Shown: positions 8,933-17,599 of the stretch, piece after piece
Layout of the letters: the number at the start of each line of letters is the position of its first letter
Numbering within the stretch: the stretch's first letter is position 1
Assembly: GCF_029360705.1 (NCBI RefSeq)
Contig: NZ_JARKMX010000008.1
Span: 3,665,479-3,729,478 of the forward strand
Source: Paraflavitalea pollutisoli
GTDB taxonomy: Bacteria; Bacteroidota; Bacteroidia; Chitinophagales; Chitinophagaceae
Direction of reading: 5' to 3'
DNA: 64,000 bases
Position numbers and translations under genes: made by a program
The notes under the pieces: model-generated
Databases searched by the model: none
What the model was told of the DNA's origin: nothing
What the model saw: only the letters and a program-made list of their open reading frames with translations

Positions 8933-11900
8933 TTAGAATTTAAAGGTCACAGTACCACCATAATAGCGCGAAGGAGGTGTTTGCCCCAGACCGGTAAGTC
9001 CGATACCGTTGCTATCATTACCAGCATCACTGTACTCAGGATCAGTATAGTAGTTATCCTTCGCCATGAACAACAGCAGGTTACGGGCTTGTACACTCAA
9101 AGTGATCGCTTTAAAGGCCTTCAGCTTTTTAACAGCAGAAGTAGGTACGTTGTACGACAGTGCTACCTCACGCAATTTCCAGAAATCAGCAGAAGTTACA
9201 TAGTTGGAAGTAACATCACGGTTGATACCATCAGACCAGAAACCGGCATTACCATTCTGCGTCTTTACCATGTATTCTGTATTCGGGATATAAGTACCAG
9301 GCTTGGTCAGGTCTTCCACAACAGAGTTGGGGAATACAAAACGTTCGCGGTTATAAACGGCAGTTCTGTATCCGGTACCGGCCCAATCCAGTTCAGTACC
9401 CATCGCGTTGTAAGTTTGTGCACCACCACGGTATTCCCACAACATGCTCAACGTGAAGTTCTTGAAGCTAACAACGGCATCCAGGCTCAACCTGTTCTTG
9501 TAAACAGCATTGCCAAGAATAGAGATGGTATCAGATTTCGTAGGCAGACCAGTAAGACGATCTACGATCACACGACCTTGATTATCGCGCTTGTAGTCAT
9601 AACCCATGATCACCGGGAAGCTTTGACCGGCAACTGCATAAGAACCAGGACCGTCAGCACCATAAGTAGCAAGTGCCAGACGGGGCAGATCAGCAGTGAT
9701 AGTATTTACCTCATTGTTCAGGTAAGTATAGTTACCACCTACAGTAATATCCCAGTTATTATTTCTGAGTACATTGTAGTGGGCGGTTACTTCCAGACCC
9801 TGGCTCTGCGTTTCACCAGTATTTGTTCTCAGGTTGGTGTAACCAGTGGCATTCGAAATACGCGTGCTTACGGTTTGGTCATTGGTCTTTGTAGAATACC
9901 AGGTAACGTTCGAAGTGAAACGATTCTTGAACAAGTTCAGATCGAAACCTACTTCATAACCGCTGGTCAGCTCAGGTTTCAGCTCAGGAGATACGAGTGT
10001 ATTATCAACCGTATAACCAGGAAGTGTTCCATAAGGAAAACCAAAAGCATTACTGCTATAAGTAGGAACCAGTGAATAGGCACCAAAAGTACCAGCCAGG
10101 TTAACCTGACCAACTTTGGTCCATCCGCCACGTACTTTCAGATAGCTGACAGTGTTGGAGTTCTTCAGGAATTCCAATGCATCACTCGCAACGAACGAAA
10201 CGTCCACAGAAGGATACATGAAAGAACGGTTCGCTGAGTTCAGGATAGATACCCAGTCATTACGCAAGGTACCATGCAGGAACAGGTAATTCTTATAGCC
10301 AACGCGGAAGTCACCATAAGCACCGATCTGGCGGGCTTTGAAATTTGATTCGCCGGCATCAGGCGTACCAACACCATAACGAACGTTGAAGAGACCTGGG
10401 ATCATCAGACCACTGGCGCCAACATTCACGAACTTGGCTTCATCCTGGCGCCACTGACCACCAGCGATTAACTTGAAGTCAAAATCACCAGCGGTGGTAT
10501 TGTATTGGCCAAACAGGTCGGTCAACAATTGAGTTGTATAGTTGCTGGCATCAGACACTGAACCAGGAATATCCGATTTAGAGCTCTGATCAGTGTGCTT
10601 AGCCCAGTCGGTAAACAGGAACTCACCCACAGTATTCTTGTTGGAATAGTTTCTGGTTACAACACCCTGACGACCGATCAGGTCCAAGCCTTTGAGGGGG
10701 GAATACTTGATCTCCAGGCTACCAGTTAAATAATCATTCCGTTGTTTGGAACGATAGTTATCGGCAGTGAAATAAGGGTTTTGATACCAGGGGTTATAAA
10801 AACCATTGGGGTTGGCAAACTTGTCAGTACGCCAGTTCTTGTACTTGGTGATATCTACGTTCGCAGGCATATTCAGCATGTTAGCATACATGCTACCGGT
10901 TTGCGTAGTGATATCGTAGCGGTTCTGGATATAAGACACCGCATAAGTAGCCAGAAACTTAGTGCCAATTTTACGGGTACCATTCACACGCAGTGAACTA
11001 CGGTTGAATTTGTCACCAGGTGTAGTACCGGTTACATTGGCATATTGGCCAGAGAGGTAGAAAGTAGACACATCATCACCAGCAGCCAGCGAAAAATCGG
11101 TCTGATTGGTAACACCGGTTTCCCAGAATTTGTTATGACCATCATTGTAAGCATAGATAGCAGAATCCTGTGAACCATCTTCCAGCGCAGGTCCGAGAGG
11201 ACGCTTACTGCCATCGAACCGGGGACCATAAGATTGGTTCTCCAGGTAAGAGAACAGCGGCTGGCCATTTTCATCAACGCCATAAGTACTGCCGCCTGCA
11301 CCGAAGTCTTTCTGAATTTTCGGGAAGAAAGCTACCTGCTGAATCGTGGTTGTATTGCTAAGTGTAATAACCGGAGCACCACGCTTACCCTTTTTGGTAG
11401 TTACCACTACCGCTCCGTTAGAAGCTTGTGAACCGTACAGAGCGGCGCCACCGGCACCATTCAGTACTTGCACATCTTCAACATCTTCAGGGTTCAGGTT
11501 ACCCAGGATTTCGTTGGGCACGATCACGTTGTCCAACACCACCAGCGCCTGGTTGTTACCAGTCAAAGAACGCTGTCCACGAAGGATCAAACGATAGTTG
11601 GGGTTTACACCACCACCAGTCGCATTGATCTGCAGACCAGCCACTTTACCTTGCAGACCGCCGGCAACAGAAACCGACTTACCAGCTACCAGCGACTCAG
11701 CCTTGACCGTGGTAGTAGCAGTACCAATCTCCTTACGCTTTGATTTGATACCACCAGCCGTCACGATCACCTCTTCCATCACCTTGTCGGAGCTGGTAAG
11801 AGAAACGAATACGTTCGACTGATTTTGAACCTTTACGGTTGTGGAAGAAAATCCTACTGCGGAAACCACCAGCACGTCGCCTGGTTTGGATGTGATTTTG

Positions 11901-12076
11901 AAATTTCCGTCAGCATCTGCGACAGTTGCAATGTCGGATCCTTTAATAACGATGGAGGCATTCGGGACAGGTTGCTTGTCTTTGTCAACCACTTTGCCGG
12001 TGTACTGTTTTGTTTGCGCATACGATAGCGAAGCAAAACACACCAGCGCTGCGAGCAGCGATAGGAGTTTACTCAT
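8933..12076 (-). CDS. SusC/RagA-like TonB-dependent outer-membrane transporter (locus B)
   Basis: This 1047-aa importer has the signal peptide MSKLLSLLAALVCFASLSYAQ. A CarboxypepD_reg-like domain follows at about residues 22-105 (GKVVDKDKQPVPNASIVIKG). A plug domain follows at about 110-225 (MEEVIVTAGGIKSKRKEIG, VLNGAGGAALYGSQASNGAVVVTTKKG). The beta-barrel ends in VTFKF. The frame is open upstream to 12211, but those residues do not look like a signal peptide. The ATG at 12076 gives a clean signal peptide and shares the sequence gtcacATGAG with locus A susC, so I start there. It is first in the operon with susD and the DUF1735 gene. No STN domain is present. Confidence 0.94.
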   Translation of the reverse strand: MSKLLSLLAALVCFASLSYAQTKQYTGKVVDKDKQPVPNASIVIKGSDIATVADADGNFKITSKPGDVLVVSAVGFSSTTVKVQNQSNVFVSLTSSDKVMEEVIVTAGGIKSKRKEIGTATTTVKAESLVAGKSVSVAGGLQGKVAGLQINATGGGVNPNYRLILRGQRSLTGNNQALVVLDNVIVPNEILGNLNPEDVEDVQVLNGAGGAALYGSQASNGAVVVTTKKGKRGAPVITLSNTTTIQQVAFFPKIQKDFGAGGSTYGVDENGQPLFSYLENQSYGPRFDGSKRPLGPALEDGSQDSAIYAYNDGHNKFWETGVTNQTDFSLAAGDDVSTFYLSGQYANVTGTTPGDKFNRSSLRVNGTRKIGTKFLATYAVSYIQNRYDITTQTGSMYANMLNMPANVDITKYKNWRTDKFANPNGFYNPWYQNPYFTADNYRSKQRNDYLTGSLEIKYSPLKGLDLIGRQGVVTRNYSNKNTVGEFLFTDWAKHTDQSSKSDIPGSVSDASNYTTQLLTDLFGQYNTTAGDFDFKLIAGGQWRQDEAKFVNVGASGLMIPGLFNVRYGVGTPDAGESNFKARQIGAYGDFRVGYKNYLFLHGTLRNDWVSILNSANRSFMYPSVDVSFVASDALEFLKNSNTVSYLKVRGGWTKVGQVNLAGTFGAYSLVPTYSSNAFGFPYGTLPGYTVDNTLVSPELKPELTSGYEVGFDLNLFKNRFTSNVTWYSTKTNDQTVSTRISNATGYTNLRTNTGETQSQGLEVTAHYNVLRNNNWDITVGGNYTYLNNEVNTITADLPRLALATYGADGPGSYAVAGQSFPVIMGYDYKRDNQGRVIVDRLTGLPTKSDTISILGNAVYKNRLSLDAVVSFKNFTLSMLWEYRGGAQTYNAMGTELDWAGTGYRTAVYNRERFVFPNSVVEDLTKPGTYIPNTEYMVKTQNGNAGFWSDGINRDVTSNYVTSADFWKLREVALSYNVPTSAVKKLKAFKAITLSVQARNLLLFMAKDNYYTDPEYSDAGNDSNGIGLTGLGQTPPSRYYGGTVTFKF

Positions 12077-12497
12077 GTGACTGTTAGTTTTTAAAAGTCC
12101 GCTAAAATAGAGGAACTTTCTAATTCTGAAAAAAAATGTTAAAAACCTCGACCAAAAAGACAAAGGCCTCGACAAATATGCTGCAATTCCAGAAAAAAAT
12201 CCAAAAAACATTAGATATCAGTGTGATCTAATACGTTTTAGCAGGGATTTTCAATACACTTCAGTCTTTCTTTGAGCCATTTCAACTTCAAAAAAGTTTT
12301 ATTCAGCCGACGAAAAGCCGTTTTCAGCGAATAGACGTTTTTCACCTCAAACACCCGAACGAATTGTCCCTAAACGTTACACGAAAACCATCGTACATCA
12401 AATATCCTCCGAAGCAAACGTTTGCATAACGGCAGACCCTACGAAAAAAATGACATTTATCAAACACCCTGGGTATCTTCCCTACTCCATCGCCCAC
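12077..12497. other. Intergenic region upstream of locus B susC
   Basis: About 420 bases without a convincing gene separate the locus B susC start from the locus C terminator. The region is A/T-rich and has runs of A next to the susC start. It must contain the locus B promoter on the minus strand, but I do not see an unambiguous TAnnTTTG box at a sensible place. No repeats stand out. Confidence 0.6.
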
Positions 12498-12529
12498 AAA
12501 AAAAGCCGGCGTAGAGAATTACGCCGGCT
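12498..12529 (-). terminator. Intrinsic terminator of SusCD locus C
   Basis: The 10-bp stem agccggcgta / tacgccggct has a 6-base loop and is followed on the minus strand by seven T (the a-run at 12498-12504). It lies about 37 bases past the locus C susD stop. Confidence 0.9.
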
Positions 12530-12565
12530 GCATGTAGTTACAGTAGAAATTTATAGAAAACCTTT

Positions 12566-14056
12566 TTATTGCTTATCCACCCAGGTACGCGTTGTCAGTT
12601 CATCCGCACCCTGACGATCGATCACAGTATTGTAATTCACCGTATTAAGATCACGCTCTGTGGTAGGATATGCCTGACGGCGGGGGATCTGACCAGCAGA
12701 AACCGGGGCCGCATTGGGCGCAGGCGTCAGCACAGGAAACCCTGTTCTTCTCCACTCCGCCCACGCTTCATAACCATTACCCAGGTAGCTGGCGATCCAC
12801 TTTTGCGTTTGGATCAGCTCCACGGCTTTACCTGCATTGTAAACAACAGCGGGTTGTGCCACATACGTTGCATAAGCACTACCTACACCGAATTGCTCCA
12901 GCGACGCCTTGATACCTTCCAGGTAAAACGCTTCAGCCGCAGTTTCACCACCAGCTATCCATCCCAGGTGTGCAGCTTCCGCTTTCGTAAACTGCATTTG
13001 CGCATACGTCGTAACGGCAGCTTTTGAACCTTGCTGACGGAACGTGGAGCCGATCAGCGACACGGTACCTGGGTTATCGACCGTACCGGTAGAAACACCG
13101 GTGGGAGGAGATTTCAAACCATATGGCATACCAACATAGGTACCAGCGCCGGTCTTATCGGCAAAAACAGCCAGTCGCGCATCATTCAGGCTTTTCAGCG
13201 TACCCACCATTTTTTCACTGATCGCATAGTCGTAGCGTTTGCCAATGATATAGTTGTTGTACCAGGGATTCTGGTTGTTCGCATCGGCGAGGTATTGGTA
13301 AAATACAGAGTGATTGTTGCCCGACAAATCGCCCGCCGCAAAAGCATCTGCAAATTCAGCCTTAGCGGTCGCAGTAGAAGCCTTCTCCAAACGGAGCGCC
13401 ATGGTCATACGGATCGAGGCAGCCCATTCCTTCCACCAGGTGTTGTTTCCTTTCAACAGGATATCACCAGTCAGCGAAGCGCCATTGTCGAAACCGGCAG
13501 CTGCTTCCTTCAATTCTACGAACAACGCTTTGTACACATCTTCCTGCCGGTCAAACTCGGGCGTGATGTCTTCAATGCCTTTGAAAGCCGCCGAATAAGG
13601 GATATCACCCCAGCGATCGGCCATTTGCATAAAAATAAAAGCCTTCAGAATGCGGGCTGCCGACACCTGGTTGGCATTCGAACCACCAGCGAGTACATAA
13701 GCCTTCGACTTCGTGGTGGCATCGGTATTCAGGTTGATGATCGTTTGCAAATCATTCAGCGGGCCATTGTATAAACCGTTGTAATCGAAAATACGGCTGG
13801 TATAGGTAGAGGCTTGCGTATACACCACTTCCGACAGGTGCTGCACATACAGCAAGGGGTCAGCCGCCGTTACGGCACCAGTACCGGAGCTCAGGCTGGA
13901 GCGAATTGCATTCGTCAGCAACAAAGCAGTATTGGGGTCGGAAGGATTGTTGGGATCAATATTCGTATCCCCGAAGTCGCCCGGCTTGGTACAGGAAGCG
14001 GTAACAGCCACCACCAGCAAACAGGTCGATATATATTTAACAAAACTCGATGTCAT
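12566..14056 (-). CDS. SusD/RagB-like nutrient-binding lipoprotein (locus C)
   Basis: This 496-aa surface lipoprotein has the lipobox VTASC (Cys22). The mature start FGDTNIDPNNPSDPNTALLL parallels the locus A protein. It shares many motifs with that protein, including YVQHLSE, LNDLQTIIN, SAARILKAF, DRWGDIPYS and YEAWAEWRRTGFP. It follows its SusC by 18 bases. As for locus A, no catabolic enzyme is adjacent, so the substrate is unknown. The similarity suggests loci A and C arose by duplication. Confidence 0.93.
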   Translation of the reverse strand: MTSSFVKYISTCLLVVAVTASCTKPGDFGDTNIDPNNPSDPNTALLLTNAIRSSLSSGTGAVTAADPLLYVQHLSEVVYTQASTYTSRIFDYNGLYNGPLNDLQTIINLNTDATTKSKAYVLAGGSNANQVSAARILKAFIFMQMADRWGDIPYSAAFKGIEDITPEFDRQEDVYKALFVELKEAAAGFDNGASLTGDILLKGNNTWWKEWAASIRMTMALRLEKASTATAKAEFADAFAAGDLSGNNHSVFYQYLADANNQNPWYNNYIIGKRYDYAISEKMVGTLKSLNDARLAVFADKTGAGTYVGMPYGLKSPPTGVSTGTVDNPGTVSLIGSTFRQQGSKAAVTTYAQMQFTKAEAAHLGWIAGGETAAEAFYLEGIKASLEQFGVGSAYATYVAQPAVVYNAGKAVELIQTQKWIASYLGNGYEAWAEWRRTGFPVLTPAPNAAPVSAGQIPRRQAYPTTERDLNTVNYNTVIDRQGADELTTRTWVDKQ

Positions 14057-14074
14057 AGTACTTCTTTTTAAAGG

Positions 14075-17000
14075 TTAGAATTGCAGCTTCAGGTTAAAGC
14101 CCAGCGTACGGGTTGCAGGCAGCTGACCATTATCCATCCAGGGAGTCTGCAGCTGTGAAGGATCGATACCTTTCACGGTACTGTAGATCAGCCAGGGATT
14201 CTGCGCGATCACAGAGAAGTTGGCATTTTGCAGCGACAACTTCTGGATCCAGCGCTTAGGCAGATTATAACCAATACGGACCTCACGCAGCTTCACGAAT
14301 GTCGCATCATATACCCACTCTTCCCACAGCGAAGACAATACAGTCTGGTAGTAGGTCTTGGTATCGAGGTACACCTCATTGACCTTTCCGTCTGACGCAC
14401 GCACACCGTCAACACGCACACCACCACCATCTTCCACAGCATCGCGTTTAGGATTACCTTTGTCGTTATTACCAACTGTAACTGCCCCGAGACCAGCGCC
14501 TGCGTTGGCCATGCTCGTCAGCGACATCAGCTTACCACCCTTCTGGAAATCGATCGAAAAACCAAAAGTGAATCCTTTGTAAGTAAACTCGTTGTATACA
14601 CCACCGGTGAAATCGGGCAGAATAGAACCCAGTTCCTTATTTTGCTCCAATAAGGGAACACCTTTATCATCCACCAGGATCTTACCAGCTTCATTACGCT
14701 GGTAGCCGGTACCGATCAGCATGCCATAAGTTTGACCTACACGGGCATTCACACTGATACCGGGCGTACCCACAAAGCCGAAAGAAGAACCACCACCTGC
14801 AGGATTCACCGCCAGGTTCTTGCTCTCGCCATACAGCGACTTCACCTCGTTGCGGTTGTAACCCAGGTTGATGTCGATATCCCAGGTAAATTCCTTGTTG
14901 CGGATCGGCGTACCACCCAGATTCAGCTCGATACCATGGTTCGCAATATTACCGGCGTTAACCAGGGCAGCGCTGTAACCAGTGGTGCTGGGGATCGTCA
15001 GGTTGATGATCTGATCCTTCGCCTCGCGGCTGTAATAGTTGAAATCGAAACGAACACGATTCTTGAGGAAACGTAATTCAGTACCTACTTCATAGGAAGT
15101 TGACAAAGTCGGCTTCAACACATTGTTAGGGATCGTGTTGGGAACCGACAAGGTCGGATACGTATCATAAGGATTGCCCACGGTGTAGGTCTGATAAATA
15201 TTGTAGGCATCGATATCCGAACCTACACGAGCGAAAGAAGCCCGCAGTTTACCAAAGCTAAGGATATCGTTTTGTGGGATCAGTTCAGTAAATACAAACG
15301 AAGTAGCTACGCCACCGTACAGATAAGAGTTGTTACCAGCCGGCAGGGCAGAAGACCAGTCATTGCGCAGATTCAGGTCCAGGAACAGCATATTACGCCA
15401 GCCGAGCGACGCATAACCGTACGCCGATCTTACTTCCTTGCGCACTGTTGTATTGTTGGTGGTCGGGCGGTTCTTCGAAGCTGCGATATTGTAATAACCA
15501 GGGATGGTAAGACCACCCGCAGTTGCTTCATTCACGTAGTTACTATAATTGGTACGCTTTTCAGCATAAGCGCCACCACGCACTGTGAAATCGCCAAACT
15601 CGTTGTCGTATTCCACATTACCTACGAAGTTCAACTCACGTGTATTGTTCTGGTAAGTACGGAACGCATCCAGGTTCAGGGTACCGGAAGCTACCCGGCT
15701 GTCATAATTCTGGTTGTACACATCTGCCCGTGCCAGCACCGACGCTTTCAAGTGAGAAGTAATCTTATACGTACCGGCAATATTACCATAGATACGCTGA
15801 CGCTTGTTGTTGCTGATGTTCTCATATACTTCCGTATACGGATTATCCCAGTACTTGGGAGAAAGATCGCGCGGATCATTCATATTCCAGGAAGTATAAG
15901 AACCGTCAGATCTTTTATAACGCTTCAGCTTGTCCATCTCCAGGTTGCGCTGGAACCACTGATTGAAAGAACCCGCAGTCTGTGTACCATATCCTTCGGA
16001 AGGAACGTTGAACAGGTATTCGTACACATAGTTGATATTGGTAGCCAGGGTGAACTTCTTGGTCAGGTCGATCGAATTATTGATCGATAACCAATTCTTC
16101 GACTGGCGGCTGTTGGGGCTTACACCCGTCCGGCTCAGGTTGGTGAAAGACACCCGCGTATTGGAGTTGTCAGTTACCTTCGAAAAAGCCACGTTGGTAT
16201 TGTAAGCAACACCGGTATTGTAAAAGTCACGAATATTGTTTTTTTGCGCTACAAAGGGCTTTTGCTTGGCATAGTCAGGATCTTCAGGATCCCAGGCATA
16301 CCAGGGGGCATACATCGTGCCGTCCATTTTGGGTCCCCAGCTTTCATCCGCAAAATAGTCATAGTATTTGGCGCCGTCCATAGCCGCCAATGCCGGTGCA
16401 TCTTTCGTAGGGTCATATTTGAAAGTGTACCAGTCCTGGTAATAACCGCCGCCATACTCGTTTTGGTATTTGGGCAGGGTCGATACGCGTTCGAAAGTAG
16501 TGCTATGGTTGAATTCCAGACCAATGCCTGCATTCTTCCTGCCTTTCTTGGTAGTGATGACGATCACACCTTCCGAGCCACGCTGACCATACAATGAAGT
16601 GGCAGCAGGTCCTTTCAGGATCGAAACATTCTCCACATCATCCATGTTGATATCCCGGCCATCGGTAGGCACTCCATTCACTACATACAATGGATTGCCG
16701 GTACCCAGTGTATTCACACCGCGGATACGCACGGAAGAAGTACCGAATTTGGCACCCGAACCGCCCAACACCTGCACACCAGCCACACGGCCGGCCAATG
16801 CCGTATTGAGGTCCGTTTGCTTGGTGGCCATCAGCTTGTCGCCCTGAATGTCCTGCACAGCTACACCCACAGCTCTTTTGGATTTGGTAACGCCCATAGC
16901 GGTCACCACCACCTCCTGCATAGAGCTATTCTCCTGTAACACAGCATTCAGTGTGCTACCTGATCCTACAGGTACTTCTTTCACACCGAATCCGGTTGCA

Positions 17001-17215
17001 CTGATCACCAGGATAGCGCCATCTTGAACGTTGAGGGAGAATTTGCCATTGGCATCAGCAGCCGCACCAATATCGGTGCCTTTGATCTTGATGCTAGCAA
17101 AAGGAACGGGAATCCCCTTGCTATCATTTACCTGGCCGGTCAATGGACGGGATTGACCATAGGCCATTACAGCACACGTCACCAGCGCCGTAAACAGCGA
17201 TAGAATCTTTCTCAT
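14075..17215 (-). CDS. SusC/RagA-like TonB-dependent outer-membrane transporter (locus C)
   Basis: This 1046-aa TonB-dependent importer has the signal peptide MRKILSLFTALVTCAVMAYGQ. It has a CarboxypepD_reg-like domain (GQVNDSKGIPVPFASIKIKG) and a plug with MQEVVVTAMGVTKSKRAVGVA and LKGPAATSLYGQRGSEGVIVITTKKG. The barrel ends in LKLQF. The barrel shares long motifs with the locus A SusC (LRNDWSSALP, NSYLYG, ESWGPK, TRELNF-like), whereas locus B differs. It is the first gene of the susC-susD pair and has no STN domain. About 380 bases upstream separate it from the next gene and should contain its promoter. Confidence 0.95.
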   Translation of the reverse strand: MRKILSLFTALVTCAVMAYGQSRPLTGQVNDSKGIPVPFASIKIKGTDIGAAADANGKFSLNVQDGAILVISATGFGVKEVPVGSGSTLNAVLQENSSMQEVVVTAMGVTKSKRAVGVAVQDIQGDKLMATKQTDLNTALAGRVAGVQVLGGSGAKFGTSSVRIRGVNTLGTGNPLYVVNGVPTDGRDINMDDVENVSILKGPAATSLYGQRGSEGVIVITTKKGRKNAGIGLEFNHSTTFERVSTLPKYQNEYGGGYYQDWYTFKYDPTKDAPALAAMDGAKYYDYFADESWGPKMDGTMYAPWYAWDPEDPDYAKQKPFVAQKNNIRDFYNTGVAYNTNVAFSKVTDNSNTRVSFTNLSRTGVSPNSRQSKNWLSINNSIDLTKKFTLATNINYVYEYLFNVPSEGYGTQTAGSFNQWFQRNLEMDKLKRYKRSDGSYTSWNMNDPRDLSPKYWDNPYTEVYENISNNKRQRIYGNIAGTYKITSHLKASVLARADVYNQNYDSRVASGTLNLDAFRTYQNNTRELNFVGNVEYDNEFGDFTVRGGAYAEKRTNYSNYVNEATAGGLTIPGYYNIAASKNRPTTNNTTVRKEVRSAYGYASLGWRNMLFLDLNLRNDWSSALPAGNNSYLYGGVATSFVFTELIPQNDILSFGKLRASFARVGSDIDAYNIYQTYTVGNPYDTYPTLSVPNTIPNNVLKPTLSTSYEVGTELRFLKNRVRFDFNYYSREAKDQIINLTIPSTTGYSAALVNAGNIANHGIELNLGGTPIRNKEFTWDIDINLGYNRNEVKSLYGESKNLAVNPAGGGSSFGFVGTPGISVNARVGQTYGMLIGTGYQRNEAGKILVDDKGVPLLEQNKELGSILPDFTGGVYNEFTYKGFTFGFSIDFQKGGKLMSLTSMANAGAGLGAVTVGNNDKGNPKRDAVEDGGGVRVDGVRASDGKVNEVYLDTKTYYQTVLSSLWEEWVYDATFVKLREVRIGYNLPKRWIQKLSLQNANFSVIAQNPWLIYSTVKGIDPSQLQTPWMDNGQLPATRTLGFNLKLQF

Positions 17216-17599
17216 GTGAAAATTAAATAGTTAAAAAAAGTTTGGTTGTGACCCGAAGGAATATTGATGTGACAGAAACGAGGTCATACAATGTAGGTTC
17301 CTTCCATTTTCTCTAAATAAGGTGGTGCAATCTAATTAAATCAGCAGGCAATTAAAGATTCCTTAACACATATTTAAGCGCATTTTAATGCAGGTTAACC
17401 GTTAGTTAACATGGATTAACAAACGAAAACTCACTATGACAGTACAACACGACCAAACCGTTGCAAGCTGCATTATTTTTTACACAGATTAACAAACAAC
17501 AACTGATACGACAGGCAAGTATCCACAAACGATACTACCTGACAACTGCACCACATAACTCACTGCATTAATCGCTTTAATGAGAACTTAATGTTTTTG
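17216..17599. other. A/T-rich intergenic region upstream of locus C susC
   Basis: This 384-base A/T-rich stretch has several runs resembling ttaac/gttaac (for example gttaaccgttagttaacatgg around 17394-17414). It should hold the minus-strand promoter of locus C. I see no complete promoter box that I would defend, no gene and no terminator hairpin with a T-tract for the gene ending at 17600. Confidence 0.55.

Noticed and set aside
12077-12211. N-terminal extension of the locus B SusC
   Set aside because: The frame is open to 12211, but these residues would precede the signal peptide. The ATG at 12076 has the same leader bases as locus A.
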